A DNA stretch of 64,000 nt from CADCVQ01 sp038260305 (GCA_038260305.1 JBBSNY010000002.1:124001-188000); one strand, 5' to 3'. Numbered from the stretch's first letter, positions 28,067-35,344 are shown. Numbers and translations are program-made. The notes: generated by a model from the letters alone, not told the origin.

Positions 28067-28229
28067 ATTTCGTTAAGCCTCGACGGGCGCGGCCGCGCGT
28101 GTCCTAGGCTGTTCGGACAGGCGCGATTAGTCCGCCGTCCAGATGGGCACCCGCGGGAACTGCGGGGTTCTTCCCTCGCCGTCCGAGCGCAGGAGGCGGT
28201 CGTTGCAAGCAGCGCATCCGTCCGACTCC

Positions 28230-29123
28230 ATGTCCCAGTACGCGACCCCACAACACCCGGCCCCGCGCCCGACCCCTTCCTCCGGCGGCGGCGTCGACAT
28301 CAAGACGCTGTTCATCACGGCCGTGGCCTCGGCCGCCGCCGCGTTCGCCTGCTCGAAGATCTGGACGCCGGGGACGTTGGCCGCGGCCGCATTCACGCCG
28401 GTCGTCGTGGCCCTCATCAAGGAGGGGCTGGCGAAGTCGACCGCGGTTGTGGCGAAGGCGGTGCCGCCGGTGCGCGGGGTCGTGCGCAGCGCTCGCGTGG
28501 GGGACGGCGAGGCCGACGCGCAGGCCGCCGCGGGGCAGCTTCCGCCGATCGGCAGCCTGTCGGCGGACGCGCCGGCCGATCCGGGGACCTGGATCGCCCC
28601 GCCGCCGGCCGATCCCGCCGACCGCGCGACGTGGATCGCCCATCAGCAGCCGAGCCAACACCCCGTCGACGCGCCCGAGGATGCGTTGGCGCGCGTCGCT
28701 CAGCCGGGTGAGGTCACCTACCACGACAGCGGATCGCGCCGCCACGGTTGGCGCCTGGCGGTCATCACCGGCCTGCTCGGCTTCCTCATCGGGGCCGTGA
28801 TCATCACCGTGCCCGAGCTGATGGCCGGCAGCTCTGCGTCGGGCGGCGGACGCGAGACGACGCTGTTCGGCGGCGCCAGCCACAAGCACATCGTCACGAC
28901 GACGGTCACGACCGAGACCGAGACTCAGACCGTGCCGACGCAGACCGTCACGATCCCGCCGGCCAAGACCGTCACGGTGCCCACCCCGACCGTGCCGACC
29001 ACGACGCCAGCTCCGGGCACGACGAAGCCGCCCGCGGTGGCGCCGGGCACGGCGACGGACCCGGCCCAGTCGACGACGGCGCCGCAGGTCGCGGGTCCGT
29101 CCGTTCCGCAGCCGCCCGGTTGA
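28230..29123 (+). CDS. Membrane protein with Thr/Pro-rich extracellular tail
   Basis: The 298-residue protein has two hydrophobic stretches: about residues 20-60 (LFITAVASAAAAFACSKIW) and about 182-202 (LAVITGLLGFLIGAVIITVPEL). A Pro/Ala-rich cytoplasmic linker lies between them. The last 90 residues are almost entirely Thr, Pro, Val and Ala (TVTTETETQTVPTQTVT), probably a surface-exposed stalk. The ATG at 28230 is chosen because earlier in-frame codons are outside the structured non-coding region's low-complexity end. No family recognised. Confidence 0.65.
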   Translation: MSQYATPQHPAPRPTPSSGGGVDIKTLFITAVASAAAAFACSKIWTPGTLAAAAFTPVVVALIKEGLAKSTAVVAKAVPPVRGVVRSARVGDGEADAQAAAGQLPPIGSLSADAPADPGTWIAPPPADPADRATWIAHQQPSQHPVDAPEDALARVAQPGEVTYHDSGSRRHGWRLAVITGLLGFLIGAVIITVPELMAGSSASGGGRETTLFGGASHKHIVTTTVTTETETQTVPTQTVTIPPAKTVTVPTPTVPTTTPAPGTTKPPAVAPGTATDPAQSTTAPQVAGPSVPQPPG

Positions 29124-29131
29124 GCGCGGCG

Positions 29132-29159
29132 TTGGCCGGGGCGCGCGGTGGGCTATCCT
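29132..29159 (+). promoter_or_regulatory. Probable ssrA promoter
   Basis: TTGGCC (29132-29137) and TATCCT (29154-29159) are separated by 16 bp and lie 17 bp before the mature tmRNA 5' end. The spacing fits a housekeeping sigma factor, and the sequence match is moderate. Confidence 0.35.
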
Positions 29160-29176
29160 GGAAGACGCATCAACAC

Positions 29177-29542
29177 GGGGACGACATGGCTTCGACGTGG
29201 TCGACTTCGTGACGGATGGCTGCGAGCCGAGGTGCCAGGAGGCCTCGTAAAACACCTGGCAAACCATAAGTGCGGACTCTCACGAGTTCTCCCTCGCCTA
29301 GTTAGAGAAATCTACTAGAGAGGTTCTGGCCCCCGCCTGCCGACCGTGGGGATCGCCGGAAACAACATGTCGGATCACCTGGGGAGGTCCGCTCCCGCTG
29401 AACCGGGGACATTTCAGGGAGCTGGTCCTCGAAAACCCCGCCGGCGAGGCGATTCGAGGATGAGATCAGAGCGCCGGATACGCTCGTAGACGCCTCCGCC
29501 ACGCGATCGCGGACGCGGGTTCGATTCCCGCCGTCTCCACAA
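29177..29542 (+). ncRNA. ssrA: Transfer-messenger RNA (tmRNA)
   Basis: One-piece tmRNA of about 366 nt. The 5' end GGGGACGACATGGCTTCGAC pairs through GGGGACG with CGTCTCC at 29532-29538, forming the tRNA-like acceptor stem. The T-arm GGGTTCGATTCCCGCC precedes it. The tag frame starts at GCG 29272 and stops at TAG 29299-29301, encoding ADSHEFSLA (after the non-coded Ala). The usual C-terminal LAA is therefore replaced by SLA. The genome does not encode a CCA end: ACAA follows, so the tail must be added enzymatically. SmpB is at 21740. Confidence 0.95.
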
Positions 29543-29563
29543 ACAAACAAGCAAACAAACAAG
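29540..29563 (+). repeat. Perfect 12-bp tandem duplication at the tmRNA 3' end
   Basis: CAAACAAACAAG occurs twice without a gap, starting at the last bases of the tmRNA acceptor. Its A/C-only composition contrasts sharply with the roughly 70% GC surroundings. Confidence 0.8.
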
Positions 29564-29585
29564 GCAGTCGGTCAGCCGGCCCCGG

Positions 29586-29610
29586 AAAGCCGCTCACGTG
29601 AGCGGCTTTT
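29586..29610 (+). terminator. Intrinsic terminator of ssrA
   Basis: Perfect inverted repeat AAAGCCGCTCAC / GTGAGCGGCTTT (29586-29609) ends in TTTT and lies 45 bp after the tmRNA. It is a classic Rho-independent structure for this RNA gene. Confidence 0.75.
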
Positions 29611-29670
29611 CGCCGGCATCCGGCTGTCGTCGCCGCGGCACTGACGGGACGCGTGCGTACTCTCGCGTCC

Positions 29671-29940
29671 GTGCCCCGCATCAGCGCCTTCCACGGGATC
29701 GTGATCTGGATGTACCACGACGAGATCCAGCATCTCGGACGCCCGCACTTTCATGCGAGCGACGGTGGCGATGAGGCGTCGATCGACATCGAGAGCCTCG
29801 ATGTGCTGGCCGGAAGACCCCCGCCGCGCGCGCTTCGGCTCGTCGTCCAATGGGCGCGCCAGCACCAACCTGAGCTCAGAGCCAACTGGGACTTGACGCG
29901 TCGCAGCGAGCCACTGCGGAAGGTCGCGCCGCTTCAATAG
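29671..29940 (+). CDS. DUF4160 protein
   Basis: The 89-residue protein carries the DUF4160 pattern: ISAFHGIVIWMYHDE near the N-terminus, GRPHFHA with paired His, then WARQHQPELRANWDL. The GTG at 29671 gives the family's usual M-P-x-I-S start. DUF4160 genes are nearly always paired with a DUF2442 gene, as here (18 bp downstream), and the pair is often suspected of being a toxin-antitoxin-like unit. No activity is established to my knowledge. Confidence 0.85.
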   Translation: MPRISAFHGIVIWMYHDEIQHLGRPHFHASDGGDEASIDIESLDVLAGRPPPRALRLVVQWARQHQPELRANWDLTRRSEPLRKVAPLQ

Positions 29941-29958
29941 AGCCTCTACCATCGGCTC

Positions 29959-30225
29959 ATGCGCAGCACTCCATTGCTCGTCTCCGCGACGCCGACTGAG
30001 GGCTATGGCGTCCATGTCGTCTTCGAGGACGGGACCGTCGGCGACGTCGATCTGTCCTATCTGCCCGCTCGTGGCGGCGTCTTCGCCCCACTCCAGGACG
30101 AGGAGTACTTCCGGCGGCTGCGGGCTGACGCGGAGGCGGGCACGATCGTCTGGCCGAATGACGCCGACATCGCGCCGGAGACGCTGTACGCGCACGCTCG
30201 CGGTCGTCAGGCCGCCACGGCCTAG
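29959..30225 (+). CDS. DUF2442 protein
   Basis: The 88-residue partner of the upstream DUF4160 gene has the DUF2442 pattern: VVFEDGTVGDVDLSYL, GGVFAPLQDEEYFRRLRADAEAG-like segment, and TIVWPNDADIAPETLY. It probably acts with the DUF4160 protein; the biochemical role is unknown. It is the last gene before the first 78-bp direct repeat. Confidence 0.85.
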   Translation: MRSTPLLVSATPTEGYGVHVVFEDGTVGDVDLSYLPARGGVFAPLQDEEYFRRLRADAEAGTIVWPNDADIAPETLYAHARGRQAATA

Positions 30226-30260
30226 CCGAGGGACCGCTGTCGCGAGGCTGCCGTCGGGTC

Positions 30261-30338
30261 GCAGGGCGGTAGCACGACCGGCGGCCGGCCCCGCTCTTGC
30301 GGGCGATTTCGCACGGATGCGACCAATCGTCTCCACAT
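30261..30338. repeat. 78-bp direct repeat, copy 1
   Basis: About 90% identical (8 mismatches by eye) to 31125-31202, in the same orientation; the last 35 bp are identical. The two copies frame the phd-vapC module at 30355-31024. It may be a dispersed element. Confidence 0.8.
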
Positions 30339-30354
30339 CAGATCGCACCCGCGC

Positions 30355-30777
30355 TCAGTTCGCGGGTGCGATCTCGACGATGTCGACGAGGCTCTCGGTG
30401 CCGCGGAAGTCGTCGGGGTTGCGTGTGTACAGCGGCAGGTTGGACGCCAGCGCAGTCGCGGCGATCAAGAGATCCAGCGATCGCGCGCCTCGTGCCTTGC
30501 GTCCGGCGTCGGAGACAGCCGCGTAGATGCGACCGTATGCGCGGGCCACGTTCGCGTCCACCGGCAGCGGCTCGAAGGTTGCCTCTGCTCGCTGCAACCG
30601 GTCCTGGCGCCGCGCGCGCTCCTGCGGGTCCGGCGTCGCGTGGGGGCCTGCGGCGAGTTCCGCCAAGGTGACTGCGGACACGGCCAACTGGGCTGGTAGA
30701 TCGCCTGCGGCGACATGATCGAGGTCGATGACGACCGAGGTGTCGATGATCCCGCTTGAAATCGGCCGGTCAGCCAC
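30355..30777 (-). CDS. vapC: VapC-type PIN-domain toxin
   Basis: The 140-residue PIN protein shows IIDTSVVIDLD (first Asp), TLAELAAG (conserved Glu), and ARSLDLLIAATALASNLPLYTRNPDDF with the later acidic residues. GTG start at 30777 overlaps the antitoxin stop by 8 nt, giving coupled translation. It is predicted to cleave structured RNA when unpaired from its Phd-type antitoxin. Alternative upstream starts would lie inside the antitoxin gene. Confidence 0.85.
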   Translation of the reverse strand: MADRPISSGIIDTSVVIDLDHVAAGDLPAQLAVSAVTLAELAAGPHATPDPQERARRQDRLQRAEATFEPLPVDANVARAYGRIYAAVSDAGRKARGARSLDLLIAATALASNLPLYTRNPDDFRGTESLVDIVEIAPAN

Positions 30778-31024
30778 GAGGCGAGGGGTCGTGATCGAGC
30801 ACCGCATCGACGTCCGCGCGGAACCGCTCGGCATCGATCGGCGGCGCGCCCGTGAACGCGGCGACCGCTGCGTGTGCAGCTACGAACTGACGGGCGCGCA
30901 AGGGGACCAATTCGCCGACGGGTACGCCGTTACGTGTCACAACGAACGCTTCGCCTCGGTCGAGGGCGCGCATGATGTCGCCGCTGCCGTTGCGGAGTTC
31001 GCGCTGGGTGATTTCGCGGGCCAC
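30770..31024 (-). CDS. Phd/YefM-type antitoxin
   Basis: The 84-residue protein has the Phd fold pattern EITQRELRNGSGDIMRALDRGEAFVVTRNGVPVGELVPL. Its C-terminal part (FRADVDAVLDHDP) is the likely toxin-binding tail. GTG start at 31024. A perfect palindrome at 31037-31052, 12 bp upstream, is the likely operator for autoregulation with VapC. Confidence 0.87.
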   Translation of the reverse strand: MAREITQRELRNGSGDIMRALDRGEAFVVTRNGVPVGELVPLRARQFVAAHAAVAAFTGAPPIDAERFRADVDAVLDHDPSPRG

Positions 31025-31036
31025 AATGGCTCGACT

Positions 31037-31052
31037 GTAGCACGCGTGCTAC
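31037..31052 (-). promoter_or_regulatory. Palindromic operator of phd-vapC
   Basis: GTAGCACGCGTGCTAC is a perfect 16-bp palindrome directly upstream of the antitoxin start. The half-site GTAGCAC also occurs in both flanking 78-bp repeats (30269-30275 and 31133-31139). Confidence 0.6.
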
Positions 31053-31124
31053 GCCGTCTGCATGAAGATGCCTCGGGGTTGCATGCCAGCCTCACACTTC
31101 CGCGGAATTGCTCTCGGCTGGGTT

Positions 31125-31202
31125 GCAGCGCGGTAGCACCTCCGGCGGCTGGCCCCGTGCTTGCTGACGATTTCGCACGGATGCGACCAATCGTCTCCAC
31201 AT
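31125..31202. repeat. 78-bp direct repeat, copy 2
   Basis: Second copy, 864 bp from copy 1 (30261-30338). Differences are clustered in the first half. It ends just before the next VapC stop at 31235. Confidence 0.8.
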
Positions 31203-31234
31203 GTTCCTGGTCGCCGGCGGGTGCGGCGACCGGG

Positions 31235-31654
31235 TCAGGTATCGGCGGGCAGGAGGCGAAACGGCTTGTCGTGCGGGCCCAGCAGCGCGCGGAAATGCCG
31301 CTCGTCGAGTGTCAGCAGATCGTGAGAACCGAGACGCTCGGCAAGGACGACGATCGAGGCGTCCGCGAGTCCGATCGTCAGGTCGGCATAGCGGTCGATG
31401 ATCTCCGTGGCTCGGCGGACATCGGCGTGGGAGAACGGCTCCAGGCGGTACGCCCCCGCGCCCACGTCTTCCAGCAGTGCTCGCTGTGCATACGTGCCGA
31501 CGCGGCGTCCGAGCAGGTAATCGAGCTCGGCCAGCACGAACGGCGACAGCGGGAACGGCCCCGCGTCGGCGGCGATCGCTGCCGCAGCGGCCTCATGCGC
31601 GGGCTGGGCGCGGTCGATCGCTGCCAGAAGGCCGCTCGTGTCGATCAGGATCAC
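31235..31654 (-). CDS. vapC: VapC-type PIN-domain toxin
   Basis: The 139-residue protein starts with GTG and reads ILIDTSGLLAAID with Asp 5. LAELDYLLGRR carries the conserved Glu, and LTIGLADASIVVLAERLGSHDLLTLDERHF carries the last acidic cluster. The GTG overlaps the stop of the RHH antitoxin (GTGA). It is a separate lineage from the two neighbouring VapC proteins, judged by little shared sequence outside the motifs. Confidence 0.87.
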   Translation of the reverse strand: MILIDTSGLLAAIDRAQPAHEAAAAAIAADAGPFPLSPFVLAELDYLLGRRVGTYAQRALLEDVGAGAYRLEPFSHADVRRATEIIDRYADLTIGLADASIVVLAERLGSHDLLTLDERHFRALLGPHDKPFRLLPADT

Positions 31655-31872
31655 GTGTCGCCGAAGCCGTCGAGCAACTCGTCGGCACGCTCCGCGAGCG
31701 TGGGATCGCCACTGTCGAACAAGGGCAATCGGGGCCGAGGGCTGGCGACGCGGCTCGCGACGTACGCGACGCCCTCCCTGATCAACTCGGCTTCGCTTCG
31801 TCCGCTTGCCGACGCCGCATGTTCCAGCGCGAGCTTCAAGTCGTCGGGGAGATAGACCGTCGTGCGTCGCAT
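31651..31872 (-). CDS. CopG/RHH-type antitoxin
   Basis: The 73-residue ribbon-helix-helix protein reads RRTTVYLPDDLKLALEHAASASGRSEAELIREG, followed by an acidic C-terminus that should bind the toxin encoded immediately downstream (4-nt overlap). ATG 31872 is preferred; in-frame ATGs at 31893 and between would translate the tandem repeat 31870-31892 as MYGMMYGM, which is more likely the operator. Confidence 0.82.
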   Translation of the reverse strand: MRRTTVYLPDDLKLALEHAASASGRSEAELIREGVAYVASRVASPRPRLPLFDSGDPTLAERADELLDGFGDT

Positions 31873-31892
31873 GCCATACATCATGCCATACA
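31870..31892 (-). promoter_or_regulatory. Tandem 11-bp repeat at the CopG start
   Basis: CATGCCATACA occurs twice (31870-31880 and 31882-31892) with a 12-bp period, roughly one helical turn. This suits cooperative RHH dimers binding one face of the DNA and overlapping the start codon. Confidence 0.5.
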
Positions 31893-31935
31893 ATATGTGC
31901 GGCCAGGTTGGAGGGCGTTGCCCGGAGCCACGACC

Positions 31936-31955
31936 TTAGCTATCGTTCTAGCTAA
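31936..31955 (+). promoter_or_regulatory. Inverted repeat operator of the third TA module
   Basis: TTAGCTA (31936-31942) and TAGCTAA (31949-31955) form a 7-bp dyad touching the antitoxin ATG at 31955. Autorepression is inferred. Confidence 0.5.
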
Positions 31956-32179
31956 TGCAGGTGAACATGCACGATGCGAAGACCCGGCTCAGCGAACTGG
32001 TCGCGGCGGCCGAGAACGGCGATGAGGTCATCATCGCGCGGGGCGGCACGCCGGCGGTGCGTTTGGTCGCCATCACGACGGAGCATGCGCCTGTACGCCT
32101 GGGGGTGCTCGCCGGGGAGATCGAGCTCGGCGCCGACTTCGACGACCCGTTGGATGAGCTCGCCCCGTACACCGCGTGA
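31955..32179 (+). CDS. Phd/YefM-type antitoxin
   Basis: The 74-residue protein MQVNMHDAKTRLSELVAAAENGDEVIIARGGTPAVRLV is a typical Phd/YefM N-terminal DNA-binding domain with a short acidic tail (DFDDPLDELAPY). Its stop overlaps the VapC start (GTGA). It is transcribed divergently from the CopG-VapC pair, leaving only about 60 bp for two promoters. Confidence 0.88.
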   Translation: MQVNMHDAKTRLSELVAAAENGDEVIIARGGTPAVRLVAITTEHAPVRLGVLAGEIELGADFDDPLDELAPYTA

Positions 32180-32550
32180 CTGTCGTTCTTGTTGACACGC
32201 ATGTGGCGTTGTGGGCCCTCGGTGACCCGGGGCGCCTCGACGATCTCGAGCGCGCGCTGCTCATCGATCCGGCGATCGATCGGTGCCTCAGTCCGGTGTC
32301 GGTGTGGGAGGCCGCGATCAAGCGCGAGGCCGGGCGGCTGCGTGCGCCGCGAAATCTGACCGCGATCCTTGCCGCCGAGTTCCGCCTGCTCGAGATCACC
32401 GCGTCACTGCTCGAGGCTGCTGCGGAGCTTCCGCGACACCATGGCGACCCGTTCGATCGTGTGCTGATCGCCCATGCGCTCGCAGACGACATGGCGGTCC
32501 TCACGCGCGACGCGGCGTTTGCCCCCTACGGCGTCAGGCTGGCGGCCTGA
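32176..32550 (+). CDS. vapC: VapC-type PIN-domain toxin
   Basis: The 124-residue PIN protein reads VVLVDTHVALWALGDPGRL (Asp 7), SVWEAAIKREAGRL (Glu), HHGDPFDRVLIAHALADDMAVLTRDAAF (paired Asp). It is the YkfI/PIN_Sll0205-like type, the same type as the broken gene at 5694, whose WEVAIKRAIGKL and RRDPFDRLIAATA segments align with it. GTG start in the antitoxin stop. Confidence 0.9.
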   Translation: MTVVLVDTHVALWALGDPGRLDDLERALLIDPAIDRCLSPVSVWEAAIKREAGRLRAPRNLTAILAAEFRLLEITASLLEAAAELPRHHGDPFDRVLIAHALADDMAVLTRDAAFAPYGVRLAA

Positions 32551-32571
32551 GCGACCATCGTCGCGCGAAGC

Positions 32572-33774
32572 TCAGGCCCGCGGCACGAGCAGCGAGATCC
32601 GCAGTGGGCCTGAGGGAAACGCGGTGCCGAGGAACGACCTCGCGAGGTAATGGCGCCCGCGATAGGCGATCGTCCCGTCGTCGGGGATCTGGTCCGGGCC
32701 AGGCTCGAGCGTGCTGTCCGGCACCTTGCCCAGCGGTGAGACGAGCTGGACGGCCGCGCCGGTGAAGCGGTGCATGAGCTTGATGTAGCCCGTGTCGTCC
32801 TGGACGGCCAGCAGGAAGCTCGCGGCGCTGCCTCCGTTCGGGGCAGTCACCGTGCCGGCTGCGGGCGCGAGCACGTAGGGGCCGCCGAGGTCGTAGATGA
32901 GCCGCTTGCCGCGCATGACGCGCACGCGCACCACGTGCAGCAGATGGTCGCGGAAGAAGTCGTCGATGATCGCCGCACGGATCGCCGGCCGGTCGTCGAG
33001 CGCCGTGGCACGGCGAAACGCGGGGTCCCGGGCGACGTGCAGCAGGGTGTGGTCAACCGCCCGGCTGTGGCTCTCGGCGCGCAGCAGGCGGAGCCCGACG
33101 AACGCGATCGTGTTGGCGCGGGTGTCCTGCGCGCGGGCACCGCACAGCGCCGGCCACGGCGTCGGGATCTGAACGTCGATGTGCAACGGCCCGGCCGGGT
33201 AGTCGCGCGTGCCGAGCGACACCGTCCGAAAGCCGGCTCGCGAAGCGGCGCGGCCGCGCTCGCGGAACACGACGTCCGCGCCGGTCAGCCGTTTGACGAT
33301 GCCGGCATACGCGGTGCGGTCGGTCACGGCGAGGACGAAGCGCCCTACGACGCGCCCGTCGACGCCGTGCAGCGCACCGCCGATCGGCGCGAACGACGCG
33401 GAGCGACCGAAGCGGTAGACCGGCCGACCGCCGCGTGACAGCTCGATCCGGACGATCTGGTGGCGGATCGGCAGGAACGCCGCACTCACCGCCGCGCGAT
33501 CACCGCCGGCGATCGCGTTGGCGAGCGCGCGGCTGCGCCGCACGCGCTTGACCGCGCTCGCGACGCCACGCCCGTCGACGGCCTGGGCGTAGATGCGCCG
33601 TGCGACGTCCGCGAGCTCGTTGCGGACGATGGCGTCGCAGCCGCCGTGCAGCGAGCCGAGGCGGGGTGCAGCCGCCGCCGTGCTCGCGATCCCGGCGCCG
33701 CCCGGGGAGGCGCCGCACGACGCGAGCACGCCGGCCAGGAGGCCCGTAACGAGGATCCGCGCACAACGCAGCAT
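32572..33774 (-). CDS. Lipoprotein with two cache-like repeats
   Basis: The 400-residue protein has a lipoprotein signal with lipobox LASC (Cys near residue 20). Two tandem similar halves follow. The first (about 60-190) reads AFLPIRHQIVRIELSRGGRPVYRFG and later RFVLAVTDRTAYAGIVKRLTGADV. The second (about 245-360) reads DFFRDHLLHVVRVRVMRGKRLIYDLG and SFLLAVQDDTGYIKLMHRFTGAAV. The pattern recalls extracytoplasmic sensor (Cache/PAS-like) domains, but no signalling domain is attached. Ligand and role are unknown. ATG 33774 is preferred to GTG 33789. Confidence 0.65.
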   Translation of the reverse strand: MLRCARILVTGLLAGVLASCGASPGGAGIASTAAAAPRLGSLHGGCDAIVRNELADVARRIYAQAVDGRGVASAVKRVRRSRALANAIAGGDRAAVSAAFLPIRHQIVRIELSRGGRPVYRFGRSASFAPIGGALHGVDGRVVGRFVLAVTDRTAYAGIVKRLTGADVVFRERGRAASRAGFRTVSLGTRDYPAGPLHIDVQIPTPWPALCGARAQDTRANTIAFVGLRLLRAESHSRAVDHTLLHVARDPAFRRATALDDRPAIRAAIIDDFFRDHLLHVVRVRVMRGKRLIYDLGGPYVLAPAAGTVTAPNGGSAASFLLAVQDDTGYIKLMHRFTGAAVQLVSPLGKVPDSTLEPGPDQIPDDGTIAYRGRHYLARSFLGTAFPSGPLRISLLVPRA

Positions 33775-33832
33775 GACGCCAATATGCACGGTGCGGTGGC
33801 CCTGCGGGAGGGGCCGGCAGGCGGTTCAATCC

Positions 33833-33896
33833 GATCCGAAGCGGATCCCAACACGCCTCCAACATCACGTTGAGGGCGCGTTGGCGGACCGCCAAC
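33833..33896. promoter_or_regulatory. Two dyads in a divergent promoter region
   Basis: GATCCG-AAG-CGGATC (33833-33847) and GTTGGCGG-A-CCGCCAAC (33880-33896) are both perfect. They lie between the lipoprotein gene and the mannosyltransferase gene; the second ends 11 bp before the GTG at 33908. They could be operators. Confidence 0.4.
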
Positions 33897-33907
33897 AGGA
33901 TGGCGCC

Positions 33908-35344
33908 GTGGCAAGTGTCCTGACGATCGACCGTGCGCCCTCGGCAACACCCGCTGCCGTACGCGCGACCCGCGGCGTCGTGCCCGCCCTCGCACTGACG
34001 GCCATCGTCGGGGCGGTCGGCTGGCTCGTGCTCGTAGCGGCCGGCGGCGCGTCGGTGCTGTCACCGACCGCGGCCCGTGGCGGTGGCGCCGGCGCATGGA
34101 CGCTCGGCCCGCTGCACGGGCTGATCGGCGTGTGGTCCTCCGCCCGCGTGCTGCATCGCGAGATGCTCCTCGTGCTGATCGTCGTCGGGATCGGCTGGGT
34201 CGTGGTGTGGGCCACAGCGAACTGGCTCCCAACACGGGTCCTCGCGGCTGGCGTCGTGGCGGCCCATGCCGCGCTGCTGCTCGGGCCGCCGCTGCCGCTG
34301 ACCGACGTCTTCAACTACGACCTCTACGGGCGGATGGCGGCCGCACACGGCCTCAACCCCTATCGCGACATCCCTGCGCGGGTGCCGCACGATCCGATCT
34401 TCGCGCTGACGAACTGGCATCACCTGCGCAGCCCCTACGGGCCGCTGTTCACGCTCGCCAGCGAGGGCCTGGGCGTCTTCGGGGTCCACGGCTGGCTATG
34501 GGCGTGGAAGGTCGTCGTCATCCTGTCGAGCCTCGCGAGCGTCGCGCTCGCGGCCGACATCGCCGGGCGCCTCGGCGTATCGCGACGGCGCGTCATCGCC
34601 GCCGTCGGACTGAGCCCCGTGCTGCTCGTCGCCGAGGTCGGCGGTCTGCATCAGGACATGCCCGCGATGGCCTGCCTGCTCTGCGCCGCGTGGTGCATCG
34701 TGCGCGAACGCGAGGCCGACGCGCCGGTGTGGACGAGCGCGCTCGCCGGCGCCCTCGTCATCGCCGCGGCCGGCATCAAGCCGTCGTTCGCGCTCGTCGT
34801 GGGAGTCGTGGTCCTGGGCGCGAGCCGGCGGCCGCGCGCGATCGCCGGCGCCGTGATCGTGGCCGCCGTGATGGGGGTGATCGACCTCGTCGCCTTCGGC
34901 GGCGCGCTGCCCGCGATCACGACCCAGTCGGCGCTCGTGTCGCCGCTCAGTATCCCGAACCTGCTTGGCCTCGCCGCCGGACACGGTGGGGCGGACGGCG
35001 CCGTGCGGGGCGTCGCGCAGGCGGTGCTCGTCGCGATCGCGGTCGGCGCGACGATCGCCGTCGGGCTGCGCCGCGAGCGGGCGCTGGGCGCGCTCGGCAT
35101 CGTGCTGTTCGGCTCGCTGCTGACGATCTCGTGGGTCATGCCGTGGTACCTCGTGTGGGCGCTGCCGTTCATCGCGCTGACGCCGCGGCGCGCACTGGCT
35201 CCGCTCGCCGTGGCCGCGACCTGCTGGCTGACGCTCGGAGGCCTCGCCACGCTGCCGGGAGTGCTGCACAGCGCGGGCTATTTCCCGACGCGCCTTGCGA
35301 CCGGCGAGGCGAACCACCTCGAGTTCGTGCGGCTCGTGCAATGA
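33908..35344 (+). CDS. GT-C polyprenol-phosphate mannosyltransferase-like membrane protein
   Basis: The 478-residue protein has about 12 hydrophobic segments. Its first luminal loop DVFNYDLYGRMAAAHGLNPY holds the acidic catalytic site seen in the actinobacterial MptA/MptB-like alpha-1,6-mannosyltransferases, followed by YGPLF. These enzymes extend lipoglycan mannan from polyprenyl-phosphomannose outside the membrane. The sugar donor here is inference. GTG 33908 is the first start after the dyad region. The stop overlaps the GtrA start (ATGA). Confidence 0.75.
   Translation: MASVLTIDRAPSATPAAVRATRGVVPALALTAIVGAVGWLVLVAAGGASVLSPTAARGGGAGAWTLGPLHGLIGVWSSARVLHREMLLVLIVVGIGWVVVWATANWLPTRVLAAGVVAAHAALLLGPPLPLTDVFNYDLYGRMAAAHGLNPYRDIPARVPHDPIFALTNWHHLRSPYGPLFTLASEGLGVFGVHGWLWAWKVVVILSSLASVALAADIAGRLGVSRRRVIAAVGLSPVLLVAEVGGLHQDMPAMACLLCAAWCIVREREADAPVWTSALAGALVIAAAGIKPSFALVVGVVVLGASRRPRAIAGAVIVAAVMGVIDLVAFGGALPAITTQSALVSPLSIPNLLGLAAGHGGADGAVRGVAQAVLVAIAVGATIAVGLRRERALGALGIVLFGSLLTISWVMPWYLVWALPFIALTPRRALAPLAVAATCWLTLGGLATLPGVLHSAGYFPTRLATGEANHLEFVRLVQ

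Noticed and set aside
27832..28251. Minus-strand ORF in the intergenic region before 28230
   Set aside because: Low-complexity Arg-rich product that covers the inverted repeats; no ribosome site or domain.
29519..29539. Possible tRNA from the GGTTCGATTCC T-arm
   Set aside because: This T-arm belongs to the tmRNA; no anticodon arm sits at the right distance upstream.
29331..29562. Small minus-strand ORF over the tmRNA
   Set aside because: Lies inside ssrA, whose acceptor and tag are unambiguous.
30328..31202. CGTCTCCACA shared by the tmRNA 3' end and both 78-bp repeats, a possible att core
   Set aside because: Ten bases are too few to claim an attachment site, and no integrase is present.
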